Shown here piece by piece: positions 26,903 through 34,699 of a stretch of DNA of 38,384 nt (positions within the stretch are counted from its first letter, which is position 1; each line of letters begins with the position of its first letter). A program made the position numbers and the translations under genes. Source of the stretch: Syntrophaceae bacterium UBA6112 (lineage in GTDB: Bacteria > Desulfobacterota > Syntrophia > Syntrophales > UBA5619); assembly GCA_002423465.1 (NCBI GenBank), contig DIWG01000029.1, positions 43,127-81,510 on the forward strand, given 5' to 3'. The notes under the pieces are model-generated. The model did no database searches. It was given only the letters and a program-made list of their open reading frames with translations, and had not been told where the DNA came from.

Positions 26903-27961
26903 ATGAAACGCATCGAATGGCTTCTTGCCCGAAAAGAAGAGACCGTCCTGAATGTCTTCAAACTTAAATCGATGGTCCGGGAGAATGATTCTCTTGCGAT
27001 ACTCATTTACGGCAGTCCCGACCCGGACGCCGTGGCCTCGGCGATGGCGCTGCGTTTGATTCTGAACCAGACCGAACCCCTGGCGAAATGTGTTTTTGCC
27101 GCGACGGAGCCCGTGATCCGGCACCAGAACGCCGAGTTCATCCGGGAAATGAAGGTTGAGATCCAGATGCTGGACAAGGTCGATCTGAGGGAGTTCCGCT
27201 TGATTGCACTGGTTGATGGCCAGCCTACCTTTTTCGGGGAACGTCTGGGTGCAGTGAAACCGCAGATCGTCCTGGATCACCATCCGTGCAAGTCCACCTG
27301 GCACGCGTCCCTGGCGGATGTTCGGCCATCCTACGGAGCCCTCTCCACAATCATGACGGAATATCTTCTGGCTGCGCGGGTCAGAATTCCCAAACGTCTC
27401 TACACGGCTCTCCTTTATGGGATCCGGAGCGATACGGTCAATTTCGAACGGGATGTCAGTCTCGAGGACATCGGCGCCTATTACCTCACTTTTTCGCGGG
27501 CCAACCGGGAGCTCATCCGCCGTATCGAATTGAACCAGATCCCGGAACGGTTTCTTAAATACTTCGATTATGCCTGCCAGCACAGACGCCGCTACCGCGA
27601 CCGCTTGATCGCTTTTCTCGGAACGGTGGAGAGCCCGGACGCCTGTGTCCAGGTGGCCGATTTCTTCCTGAGGGTCATCAACGTTTTCTTTGTCATTATC
27701 GCCGGGATGGTGAAGGAACGGCTGATTATCATCTTCCGCGGAGATGGTTATCGCCGGGACTGCGGTTCTATTGCAATGAAATCATTTGGAGATATCGGTA
27801 GCGCGGGCGGACACCGGAGCGCGGCGCGGGTGGAGATCCCCTTGGAGACGCTCAAGACGGCCCTGGAAAACGATCTCACCCAGGAGTCCGTCGACCGTTT
27901 TCTCGTCCAGCGACTCCGGCGGAAGCAAAAAGCGGCGGACAAGCCGGACGGACAGAAATAA
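26903..27961 (+). CDS. DHH/DHHA1-family phosphoesterase (NrnA-like)
   Basis: 352 aa. DHH-domain motifs: SPDPDAVAS (D40/D42, replacing the usual HxDADG-like block), VDGQP (D105), and the family-defining DHH at 125-127; the DHHA1 substrate-binding GGHRSAA is at 302-308. Such enzymes hydrolyse nanoRNA, pAp or cyclic dinucleotide products. The substrate here is not certain, and the first motif lacks the usual His. ATG 26903 has GGAGA 7 bases upstream. It is a single gene between the receiver remnant and a convergent gene. Confidence 0.9.
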   Translation: MKRIEWLLARKEETVLNVFKLKSMVRENDSLAILIYGSPDPDAVASAMALRLILNQTEPLAKCVFAATEPVIRHQNAEFIREMKVEIQMLDKVDLREFRLIALVDGQPTFFGERLGAVKPQIVLDHHPCKSTWHASLADVRPSYGALSTIMTEYLLAARVRIPKRLYTALLYGIRSDTVNFERDVSLEDIGAYYLTFSRANRELIRRIELNQIPERFLKYFDYACQHRRRYRDRLIAFLGTVESPDACVQVADFFLRVINVFFVIIAGMVKERLIIIFRGDGYRRDCGSIAMKSFGDIGSAGGHRSAARVEIPLETLKTALENDLTQESVDRFLVQRLRRKQKAADKPDGQK

Positions 27962-28122
27962 CCGGCGGAAAAAAGCCGGTCCTCCCGCTGGGCGGAGATT
28001 CAATCTCTTCCGGTTATAATTCCCCGAAGCTTGCTTCGTTCGTTGATGTCTTTTAAGACCCCACAGCCTGTTGCGGGGAGGTTCTTTCCGGCTCTTTGCG
28101 AAGCGGTTCCGACATGATCGGT

Positions 28123-28581
28123 TCAATTCTGTGAAGAGAGGTCTGCCGGCGTGGAGAGTGTAAACTTGTTTTCCCCTTTGATCCAAACCGTAATGTTCCG
28201 GCCGGGGAGCGCAAACCAGTCGCCGATCCGTTGCCCCCGGTTGTCGACAATCTCGAACCCGTAGGGAATGGCCCCCCGTCCCAGTCCCTGGGATTTCATG
28301 TTGAAAATGAGTTCGCTCAGGGTTTTCGGATCGAGATCCAATGGTTTCCACAGATCGGATTCCAGGGTCCATTCCTTCTTGACGCCGATGATCGCATGGG
28401 GATAGACGTCGGAGCCGCTCAGGTAATAGTTCATTCCCGGGTTGACCTGGGAGGAAAGATAGGCGCTCGTCGTCTCCATGCTTGGCCGGAGACTTCCGTA
28501 ACGTCTGCCGGAAAACCTCGGAATGACGATGAGCAGAGCAACGACGGCGAGCAGGACGATGACCAGGATTTGCATTTTCAA
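28123..28581 (-). CDS. Small protein with one N-terminal membrane anchor, unknown function
   Basis: 152 aa. One hydrophobic helix (about 4-22) then a soluble domain of mixed strands ending with WFALPGRNITVWIKGENKF. No family is recognised. The TTG at 28581 is 6 bases from AGGAAG, while the ATG at 28575 is 12 bases from it, so a TTG start is probable. It follows the FmdB gene by 66 bp on the same strand. Confidence 0.7.
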   Translation of the reverse strand: MKMQILVIVLLAVVALLIVIPRFSGRRYGSLRPSMETTSAYLSSQVNPGMNYYLSGSDVYPHAIIGVKKEWTLESDLWKPLDLDPKTLSELIFNMKSQGLGRGAIPYGFEIVDNRGQRIGDWFALPGRNITVWIKGENKFTLSTPADLSSQN

Positions 28582-28647
28582 GATGATCTTCCTGCGGCCG
28601 TCTCTATGTTAACGGCCTCTCTTTGGGTAAAAGGGCCTGGCGAAAGA

Positions 28648-28932
28648 TTATTCCTCGGTCTTTGCCTTGGATGGCGGCTGACTCTTCTCCTTTTCGGAGG
28701 AGGGGGTGACCTCTTTCTTCTCGACGGACGGCTTTTCAGTCGTTGGGGCTTTCTTTCCGCCGTAATCCGTGGCATACCAGCCGCTCCCCTTCAGGTGGAA
28801 AGAGGAGAGGGACATCATTTTTTGCACGGAACCCTTGCAGAATTTGCAGGATTTCACTGCGGGAGCCGTAATTCTCTGAAATACTTCGAATTCCTCACCG
28901 CATTTCTGACATTTATACTCGTAAATGGGCAT
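28648..28932 (-). CDS. FmdB-family zinc-ribbon protein
   Basis: 94 aa. MPIYEYKCQKCGEEFE gives the first CxxC (C8/C11) and SCKFCKG the second (C29/C32) of the FmdB/CxxC_CxxC_SSSS zinc ribbon. After about residue 55 comes a Lys/Glu/Ser/Pro-rich low-complexity tail. These are small, possibly regulatory proteins. ATG 28932 has GGAGG at 7-8 bases. Confidence 0.93.
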   Translation of the reverse strand: MPIYEYKCQKCGEEFEVFQRITAPAVKSCKFCKGSVQKMMSLSSFHLKGSGWYATDYGGKKAPTTEKPSVEKKEVTPSSEKEKSQPPSKAKTEE

Positions 28933-28960
28933 CAAACAACCTCCAACAGCATGTCTTATC

Positions 28961-29488
28961 TTACTGAACCAGATCCCCGATCCGATATCGGTTGCTAAAA
29001 CAGTCCAGGACCAGATTCAAATCGGAGTCGGTGGCCGGTCTGAGCAGGTTCCGGGTGATCCGGTGGACCGTTTCCTCCTCGTCCGATTTTTCCTCCTCCG
29101 TGGCGTCAAAATTCCCCTCGCCCCGCTCGAAGCGGATAACATGCACCAGCTCGTGCGCGGCGATATAGAGCAGCAGAGGTGAAAGCCGGATGAACGAGTG
29201 GGCCCGCTCCACGGCGTCGAGGATGCGGTCATCCTGGAGACAGATCCGGTAAAAGTGCAACCCTCCGCCCTTCTCCTCCGGATTCCAGCGGGACTGGTAT
29301 TTACAAAGGTGAGCAAATGCCCCCTCGCGAACCTCGTGCTTCTCCAGGAAGGCAAGCGTCTTCACGTCGTACCGTCGGTCGCTCCACTCGGCGGGGCTGA
29401 TTCGGAAATACAGCCCAGCCATCTTCTCGGCCTTTGCAAAGGTACTGCCGGAAAGCGATATCTGCTCTGTATTGAAGTACCGGCCCAT
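28961..29488 (-). CDS. HExxH putative zinc-metalloprotein, 175 aa
   Basis: An AAHELVHVIRFERG stretch (about 111-124) supplies an HExxH zinc site; E and D residues follow (GEGNFDATEEE). The family is not recognised. No signal peptide or membrane segment is seen, so it would be cytoplasmic. ATG 29488 has AGGAGG upstream. It lies 28 bp before the FmdB gene in the same direction, so the two are probably co-transcribed. Confidence 0.75.
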   Translation of the reverse strand: MGRYFNTEQISLSGSTFAKAEKMAGLYFRISPAEWSDRRYDVKTLAFLEKHEVREGAFAHLCKYQSRWNPEEKGGGLHFYRICLQDDRILDAVERAHSFIRLSPLLLYIAAHELVHVIRFERGEGNFDATEEEKSDEEETVHRITRNLLRPATDSDLNLVLDCFSNRYRIGDLVQ

Positions 29489-29591
29489 CGAATGGCCTCC
29501 TGTTCTCTTGCACCGTTAATATATGCATCGGCCGGCGTCTGTCAACCTCAAAAAGGGGAAGAAAAATGTGGATGTTCCCCCTTTACCGTAT

Positions 29592-30668
29592 CTACAGAGG
29601 GCCTCTTTTAGCGGCATGCACCTCCAGCGCAAATTGGATAATTCGGTCGATCAGATCTGTCTGCGTCATTCCGGATGCCGCCGCTTGGTGGAACAGGACG
29701 GTGGAAGGGGTCATGCCGGGGAGCGTGTTCGGCTCCAGGACCGCTATCCGGCCATCGGCCCGGACGAACATGTCGATCCGGGAATACCCTTTCAGGTTGA
29801 GTGCGCGAAAGGTCGCGACCGCCCTCTCCCGGATCTTTTCGATCTGTTCCGGGGGAAGCCGTGCCGGAGTCTTGTTTTCCCCCTGGCCGTACAGGAACTT
29901 GTCCTGCAAGGAGAGGACGTCGTCGGTCGGGATTGTCTCCGAAGGAATCAGGGCCTCGGGCGCATCCACTCCGAGGACGCCGCAGGTGATCTCCATCCCG
30001 TCCAGAAATTCCTCCACGAGGACCATGTTGTCCCACAGAAAAGCGTTGTCCACGGCATCGGGAATGCCCTCCGCCGCAACGACCTTCTTCACGGCGGTGC
30101 TGCACCCCTCCCGGCAGGGTTTGACAACGCAGGGAAAGCCGATCTCCCGGGCGATCTCCTGCTCAACGGACGGCTTGTCTTTTTCCCATCGGCGCCGGGG
30201 GATCGGGATCGTCTGCGGGACGTCGATCCCGCTGATATCGAGGATCCGCCGGCAGACGTACTTGTCCATCCCGATCGCGGATGACAGGACGCCGGAGCCC
30301 GTGTAGGGAATTCCGAGGAGTTCAAGAAGGCCCTGCATGCAGCCGTCCTCCCCGTATTTGCCGTGCAGGCCGAGACATACCACGTCTACCCGGGCCTTCA
30401 GGGTTTCATACGGGATGGGTTTTGCCTCCTCTGCAAGATCCTCCTCGATGTCGCGCGTGCTGTTGCGCATGAGGAGCTTGATGGGAATCTCCCAGAAGGC
30501 CGCCCGGCTGTCCATGAAAATGGGAACCGGGTCGTATTTGCGGCGGTCGATTTTACTGAAGATGTTCCTGCCGCTCTCCAGCGAGACCTCTTTCTCCGAG
30601 GAGAGGCCTCCCATGATGATTCCGACCCGATGCCGTTGCGCAATTTTTTCATCGACGTTTTCGTTCAT
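29592..30668 (-). CDS. D-alanine--D-alanine ligase paralogue, F-type (possible D-Ala-D-Lac or other D-Ala-X ligase)
   Basis: 358 aa, ATP-grasp fold. Family landmarks: MGGLSSEKEVSLESG (E25), LHGKYGEDGCMQGLLEL, MDK (134-136), KPCREGCS (183-190), SRID, and the metal ligands E312/N314 in EPNTLPGMT. Two positions that are Ser and Tyr in E. coli DdlB (Ser150, Tyr216) are Cys189 and Phe258 (QDKF) here. In known ligases a Phe at the Tyr216 position goes with D-lactate use. This suggests altered product specificity, which is inference from the alignment by eye. The ATG is 1 base from the stop of the outer-membrane protein gene, so the two are coupled. Confidence 0.88.
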   Translation of the reverse strand: MNENVDEKIAQRHRVGIIMGGLSSEKEVSLESGRNIFSKIDRRKYDPVPIFMDSRAAFWEIPIKLLMRNSTRDIEEDLAEEAKPIPYETLKARVDVVCLGLHGKYGEDGCMQGLLELLGIPYTGSGVLSSAIGMDKYVCRRILDISGIDVPQTIPIPRRRWEKDKPSVEQEIAREIGFPCVVKPCREGCSTAVKKVVAAEGIPDAVDNAFLWDNMVLVEEFLDGMEITCGVLGVDAPEALIPSETIPTDDVLSLQDKFLYGQGENKTPARLPPEQIEKIRERAVATFRALNLKGYSRIDMFVRADGRIAVLEPNTLPGMTPSTVLFHQAAASGMTQTDLIDRIIQFALEVHAAKRGPL

Positions 30669-30669
30669 T

Positions 30670-31434
30670 TCAAAAACTCACCGTCAGGCCGACGTACGGC
30701 CCTGTAAATTGGGAATCCACAAAGAGATCGTCACGATCAATCTTGAGGCGGATGACCTTGTATCCGGCATGAATGTCCAGGAAGGGGAGGGGGGTCAGGG
30801 ATAGATCGGCCATCGCCTCGTAGAGGTAGTTGCCGGAATAGGTGACGCCGGTGACATTTGCCCGCAATTCGAGGATGCGGGCCAGCAGGCCGATGTGGGT
30901 GCCGAGCCCGACCATCGGAACGGGCGCACGGCCCTTGTAGTCAGCCGTGATGTTCCCGCCAAGGGAACTCATCCTTGCCTCGCCTTCGATGTACTTGATC
31001 CGGCCGATGGCTGAAAAAGAAAAACCGGCCAGGATATTTTCCATGTCGAGGAAGGTATAGCGGTATTCGAGATCGAGCATCCGAAGCTTCAAATCCGTGT
31101 CGACGTTGCCGGCGAAGATTTTCCCGTCGAAAATGATGGGGGCCGTCAGCATGGTTGATCCCGAGTACTGGATCGGCGTGTAGGCGAGGTTGAGGTTATG
31201 TCTTCCACCCCCTACGAAGACCTCGAACGAGGGGTACGACTCGTCGCGGATGCCCAGGTTATCCTTCAGGTTCAGGGTCGTGCCGGTCCGCCCGTCGGAA
31301 TCCACCCGGATATCCGCCGCGAGTGCCGGAAACCAGTAGAGCGCTCTAACTCCGATCTCGAAAGCGCCGACCGGCATTGCCGAGAAAAAAAGCAGCGCCA
31401 GCGCGCACAGGGACGTCCATTGTGATTTTTTCAT
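30670..31434 (-). CDS. Outer-membrane beta-barrel protein
   Basis: 254 aa. A signal peptide (residues 1 to about 25, ending SAMPVGA) is followed by alternating amphipathic strands with aromatic residues, and the protein ends in GPYVGLTVSF, a C-terminal Phe typical of BAM-assembled barrels. No exact family. ATG 31434 is chosen because the signal peptide starts here; the longer in-frame reading is not credible. It is inserted between the two ligase genes in the same direction, with 109 bp to the upstream ligase gene. Confidence 0.82.
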   Translation of the reverse strand: MKKSQWTSLCALALLFFSAMPVGAFEIGVRALYWFPALAADIRVDSDGRTGTTLNLKDNLGIRDESYPSFEVFVGGGRHNLNLAYTPIQYSGSTMLTAPIIFDGKIFAGNVDTDLKLRMLDLEYRYTFLDMENILAGFSFSAIGRIKYIEGEARMSSLGGNITADYKGRAPVPMVGLGTHIGLLARILELRANVTGVTYSGNYLYEAMADLSLTPLPFLDIHAGYKVIRLKIDRDDLFVDSQFTGPYVGLTVSF

Positions 31435-31543
31435 GCAAACCTCATTACGGTGTCCGTTATGTTTCTTGATCCGTGTCCATTCATTCTGCCGATACGGCGG
31501 CACCCCTATACCACCAAAGATTGCAATTTTCCAGGTCGATCCG

Positions 31544-32599
31544 TTACAGCGGTCCGTTTTTCTCCTGGTGAATGATACGGGCATTTTCGATCAGCCGGCT
31601 GATGATCATCGTGGGGAGCATCCCCCCGCAGGCCGCCTGTTCGAAAAAAAACGAGGAAGGGGCCATGCCGGACGCGGAGTTGGGATCCGTGATGAGGATC
31701 CGGCCGTCTTTCAGGTAGAAACCGTCGATCCGGCCGTAGGAACGAAACCCGAGAACCTTGAAGGCGCGGACCGCCTCCTGCTTGATTGCCGCGACGGCAT
31801 CCGGCGGGATGTTCTTGGGCGGGGTGAACTTGCGGCAGCGGCCGGGCATGTACTTGTCGTCGTAGGTGAAATAATCGCTCTGCGGGGTAATCTCGGTGAC
31901 CTCCAGGGCCCGGGGCTCCCCCTCCTCTTCCAGGATGATGGAGGAGAACTCCGTCCCATTGAGGAACTCTTCGACCAGGACCGCCCTGTCCCACTTCAAT
32001 GCCTCTTCGATGCCCCGGGTGAGGGAGGCCTCGTCGCGAACGAGCGTGACGCCGATGCTCGATCCCTCACGCGGCGGCTTCGTGAACAATGGAAATCCGA
32101 AATGGTCGCGGAGGGCCTTTGCCACCCCGTCCGGGTCGCTCCGCCACGCCTCCTCCCGGACGATGCTGCTCTCGGGGACGCCGATTCCCTCGGCCCGAAG
32201 GATCGTCTGCTGGATATGCTTGTCCATGCCGAGCGCCGAGGCGAGGACGCCGGGACCCGTGTAGGGAATCCGGAGAAGCTCCAGGAGACCCTGCAGGCAG
32301 CCGTCCTCCCCGTACTTTCCGTGGAGGGAGATGAAGGCGAAGTCGATTTCCCCCTTTAGCCCTTCGTAGGAGATTCGGCGCGCCTCCTTTTCAAGGCGCT
32401 CGGTGATGTCCGTCGTCGTGTTCTGGGAGATGAGCTGCCAGGGGATGTTCCAGAGCCGTCCCTCTCCATCCATGAAGATCGGGATGGGCTCGAATGCCTC
32501 CCGATCCAGGTTGTCATGCACGTTTCGGCCGCTGTTGAGGGAAACCTCCCGCTCCGAGGAAATGCCCCCCAGAATCACGCCAACACGAAATTTTTTCAT
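31544..32599 (-). CDS. ddl: D-alanine--D-alanine ligase paralogue, Y-type
   Basis: 351 aa. LGGISSEREVSLNSG (E16), LHGKYGEDGCLQG, KPPREGSS (S180), TYDDKY (Y250) and GRID are all present, so the Glu-Ser-Tyr triad of D-Ala-D-Ala ligases is intact. The metal-binding block differs from the usual ENTLPGMT type and reads DPNSASGMAPS (D305, N307). The enzyme should condense two D-Ala for peptidoglycan precursors. ATG 32599 is used; an ATG 9 bases earlier is possible. It follows the racemase gene by 12 bp, which fits supply of D-Ala. Confidence 0.9.
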   Translation of the reverse strand: MKKFRVGVILGGISSEREVSLNSGRNVHDNLDREAFEPIPIFMDGEGRLWNIPWQLISQNTTTDITERLEKEARRISYEGLKGEIDFAFISLHGKYGEDGCLQGLLELLRIPYTGPGVLASALGMDKHIQQTILRAEGIGVPESSIVREEAWRSDPDGVAKALRDHFGFPLFTKPPREGSSIGVTLVRDEASLTRGIEEALKWDRAVLVEEFLNGTEFSSIILEEEGEPRALEVTEITPQSDYFTYDDKYMPGRCRKFTPPKNIPPDAVAAIKQEAVRAFKVLGFRSYGRIDGFYLKDGRILITDPNSASGMAPSSFFFEQAACGGMLPTMIISRLIENARIIHQEKNGPL

Positions 32600-32611
32600 A
32601 TCTTCCATACC

Positions 32612-34585
32612 TTATAAATCCCAGAGGAACGTCACGCCGCTTGTGGGGAAGATCCATGCATTGTTGCCGAGGCGGAGCGTAATCGATTCACCCTCCTTCC
32701 GGGTAGTCTCCGGATAGGGGTGCTTCCCGGAGAAAAACCCGACCTCTCGCACGTTTTTGATGCCCGTGCCGCCGTACTGAAAAGAGATTTCCATCCCGCG
32801 CGTCGGATAGACCAGATAGGCGGAGAAGAGGCGGTTGCTTTTGCGCTGTTTCGTTTCGATCTCGATCTCCACGCGGACCTGACGGGTCAGTTTCTTCCGG
32901 AGTTCTTTCGAGCCGCACCAGACCTCGTAACCCCGTTTTGTGTTCTCCATCCGGATGAGGGGGACCTCTTCCCCATCGATTCGAACGCGGTTCACCCGGA
33001 AGTCCCGCTCGGGGATGAGGCCCTCGCCCGGGTTGAGGAGCCACCGGTATTCGCACCGCGGGTCCTCGAAAAACGCGGCGAGCTGTTCGTTGTCCAGGGC
33101 GCAGCCGATCATAAAGACCGGATTCCGGATCGCCTTTGTGTATTCGACACGGGTTGTGACCTGAAAGTAATCCTGGACGGGGACATGACGCCGCATCGTG
33201 TCCCCGTCGGGAACGCTCTCCTCCGGGGAGAACGCACTCACCCGGATGTGATAGCGAAAATCGTCCCGGAGTTCGAGCTGGCGGTCCTCCTTGCCGAAGA
33301 GGGTCTCGAACATCTCATAGTAGATCGCGTTTCCCAGTTCTTCGTTGCGCGCCCGCGTCTGAAAACAGTGGCGGATGATGCTGTCGATCCGGGAGATCGA
33401 CTTCTCTTCGTCCGGAATGTAGATCCGCCGGAGGCTCGGTTCCACAAGGTCGGCCTGCCCCTCATGCAGGAAGATGCGCGGCGCCCGTTTCCCGAGGGCG
33501 CAGAGGATTTCGTAGTGGATCGAGCGGGTCTTTGCGGCGATATCGTCGGCCGTAATGCGCTCGCCGTCCTGTTCGCCCATGAGAACCACCTCGTCGCCCA
33601 CTTCGCATCCCGGGATCTTGCTGATGTCGAGGGTGCACATGTCCATCGAGATCCGCCCCGCAATGGGGACTTTTTTCCCCCGGATCAGGGCCTCTCCCTG
33701 ATTGGACAGCATCCAGCCGAAGCCGTCGCCGTAACCGACGGGGATCGTGGCGATCCGGGTCGGCCGCCGCGTGATGAACGTCCGGCCGTAACCGATGCCA
33801 TACCCCTCGGGGAACTCCTTGACGAGGACCACCCGTGTTTTAAAGCTCATCACCGGGTCGAGGGACGCCCTGCCCCGCGTTTCGGGGGAGGGGTAGATGC
33901 CGTAGGAGATAATCCCCGGCCGCACCATATCCAGGTGGTAATCCGGGTAGTTCAGGATGCCCCCGCTGTTGGAGATATGGCGAATCGGGATTCGTATCCT
34001 GCCGGCCTCCAACTGCCCCAGAATCTCCCGGAACACATTCCACTGGAGGTCATTGTAGTAGGAGAGGATCTCGCTTTCTGAAAAATGGGTGAAGATCCCT
34101 TCAATGTTCAGGTTGGGGAGAGAGGCGATCTCCCGGATGGTTTGGCAAGCCTCGGTCTGAATCGTCCCGCCCCGGCCCATCCCCGTGTCCACCTCGACGT
34201 GGATCGGCGCGCGGATGCCCGCCTTATGGGCCTTCTTCTGGAATTCTCTCGCAAATTCGAGATCGGAGACCGAAGGGGTCAGGTTGTACTTGATGATCTG
34301 GCCAATCTCCGAACCGGTGGCGGGAGAGAGAATCAGAACGGGCGCCGTGATTCCACTCACGCGAAGCTGGACTCCCTCGTCGGCGTTTGCCACGCCGAGA
34401 AACGAGGCGCCGTTTTTCAATGCGGCATTGGAGATCTCGATCGCCCCGTGGCCGTAGGCGTCCGCCTTGACCACCTGCATGATCTTTACGTCGGGGCCGA
34501 CCAGCCGCTTCATCTCCGCCCAGTTTGCGGCGAAGTGGCCGAGATCGACCTCGACCCAGCTTCGATATTTCAGATTTTCTTTCAA
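32612..34585 (-). CDS. alr: Alanine racemase with a large extra C-terminal domain
   Basis: 657 aa, against about 370 for a normal Alr. Residues 1-372 are a PLP alanine racemase: Lys40 in VVKADAYGHG binds PLP, and Tyr266 in GIGYGRTF is the second catalytic base; IPVGYGDGFGW is conserved. From about 375 to 657 an unrecognised, beta-rich domain follows (RHCFQTRARNEELGNAIYY near its start). It interconverts L- and D-alanine and feeds the two ligases downstream. ATG 34585 has a weak ribosome site. It is the second gene after the cyclase, separated by a palindromic element. Confidence 0.92.
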   Translation of the reverse strand: MKENLKYRSWVEVDLGHFAANWAEMKRLVGPDVKIMQVVKADAYGHGAIEISNAALKNGASFLGVANADEGVQLRVSGITAPVLILSPATGSEIGQIIKYNLTPSVSDLEFAREFQKKAHKAGIRAPIHVEVDTGMGRGGTIQTEACQTIREIASLPNLNIEGIFTHFSESEILSYYNDLQWNVFREILGQLEAGRIRIPIRHISNSGGILNYPDYHLDMVRPGIISYGIYPSPETRGRASLDPVMSFKTRVVLVKEFPEGYGIGYGRTFITRRPTRIATIPVGYGDGFGWMLSNQGEALIRGKKVPIAGRISMDMCTLDISKIPGCEVGDEVVLMGEQDGERITADDIAAKTRSIHYEILCALGKRAPRIFLHEGQADLVEPSLRRIYIPDEEKSISRIDSIIRHCFQTRARNEELGNAIYYEMFETLFGKEDRQLELRDDFRYHIRVSAFSPEESVPDGDTMRRHVPVQDYFQVTTRVEYTKAIRNPVFMIGCALDNEQLAAFFEDPRCEYRWLLNPGEGLIPERDFRVNRVRIDGEEVPLIRMENTKRGYEVWCGSKELRKKLTRQVRVEIEIETKQRKSNRLFSAYLVYPTRGMEISFQYGGTGIKNVREVGFFSGKHPYPETTRKEGESITLRLGNNAWIFPTSGVTFLWDL

Positions 34586-34624
34586 TGGCGTTGCCTAATG
34601 TTATCGTTGGTGGAGGGGATGGGA

Positions 34625-34665
34625 GGGAATTTGGGGACAGATTTTAAATCTGTCCCCAAATTCCC
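34625..34665. repeat. REP-like 41-nt palindrome with a degenerate third copy
   Basis: Perfect 20-bp arms around one central T: left 34625-34644, right 34646-34665, built on GGGGACAGATTT and AAATCTGTCCCC. A degraded partial copy (AAATCTGTTTCC) follows at about 34667-34678. The GGGGACAGATTT palindrome is widespread in deltaproteobacterial genomes as a REP/REPIN-type repeat. It is the only such element in the window and lies between the cyclase and racemase genes, where it may affect read-through. Confidence 0.75.
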
Positions 34666-34699
34666 TAAATCTGTTTCCAAATCTCCCCTTTGTCCCCTG

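Noticed and set aside
26588..27583. Full 331-codon minus-strand frame running into the DHH gene
   Set aside because: Only the last ~65 codons look real (receiver remnant); the rest is antisense to the DHH phosphoesterase.
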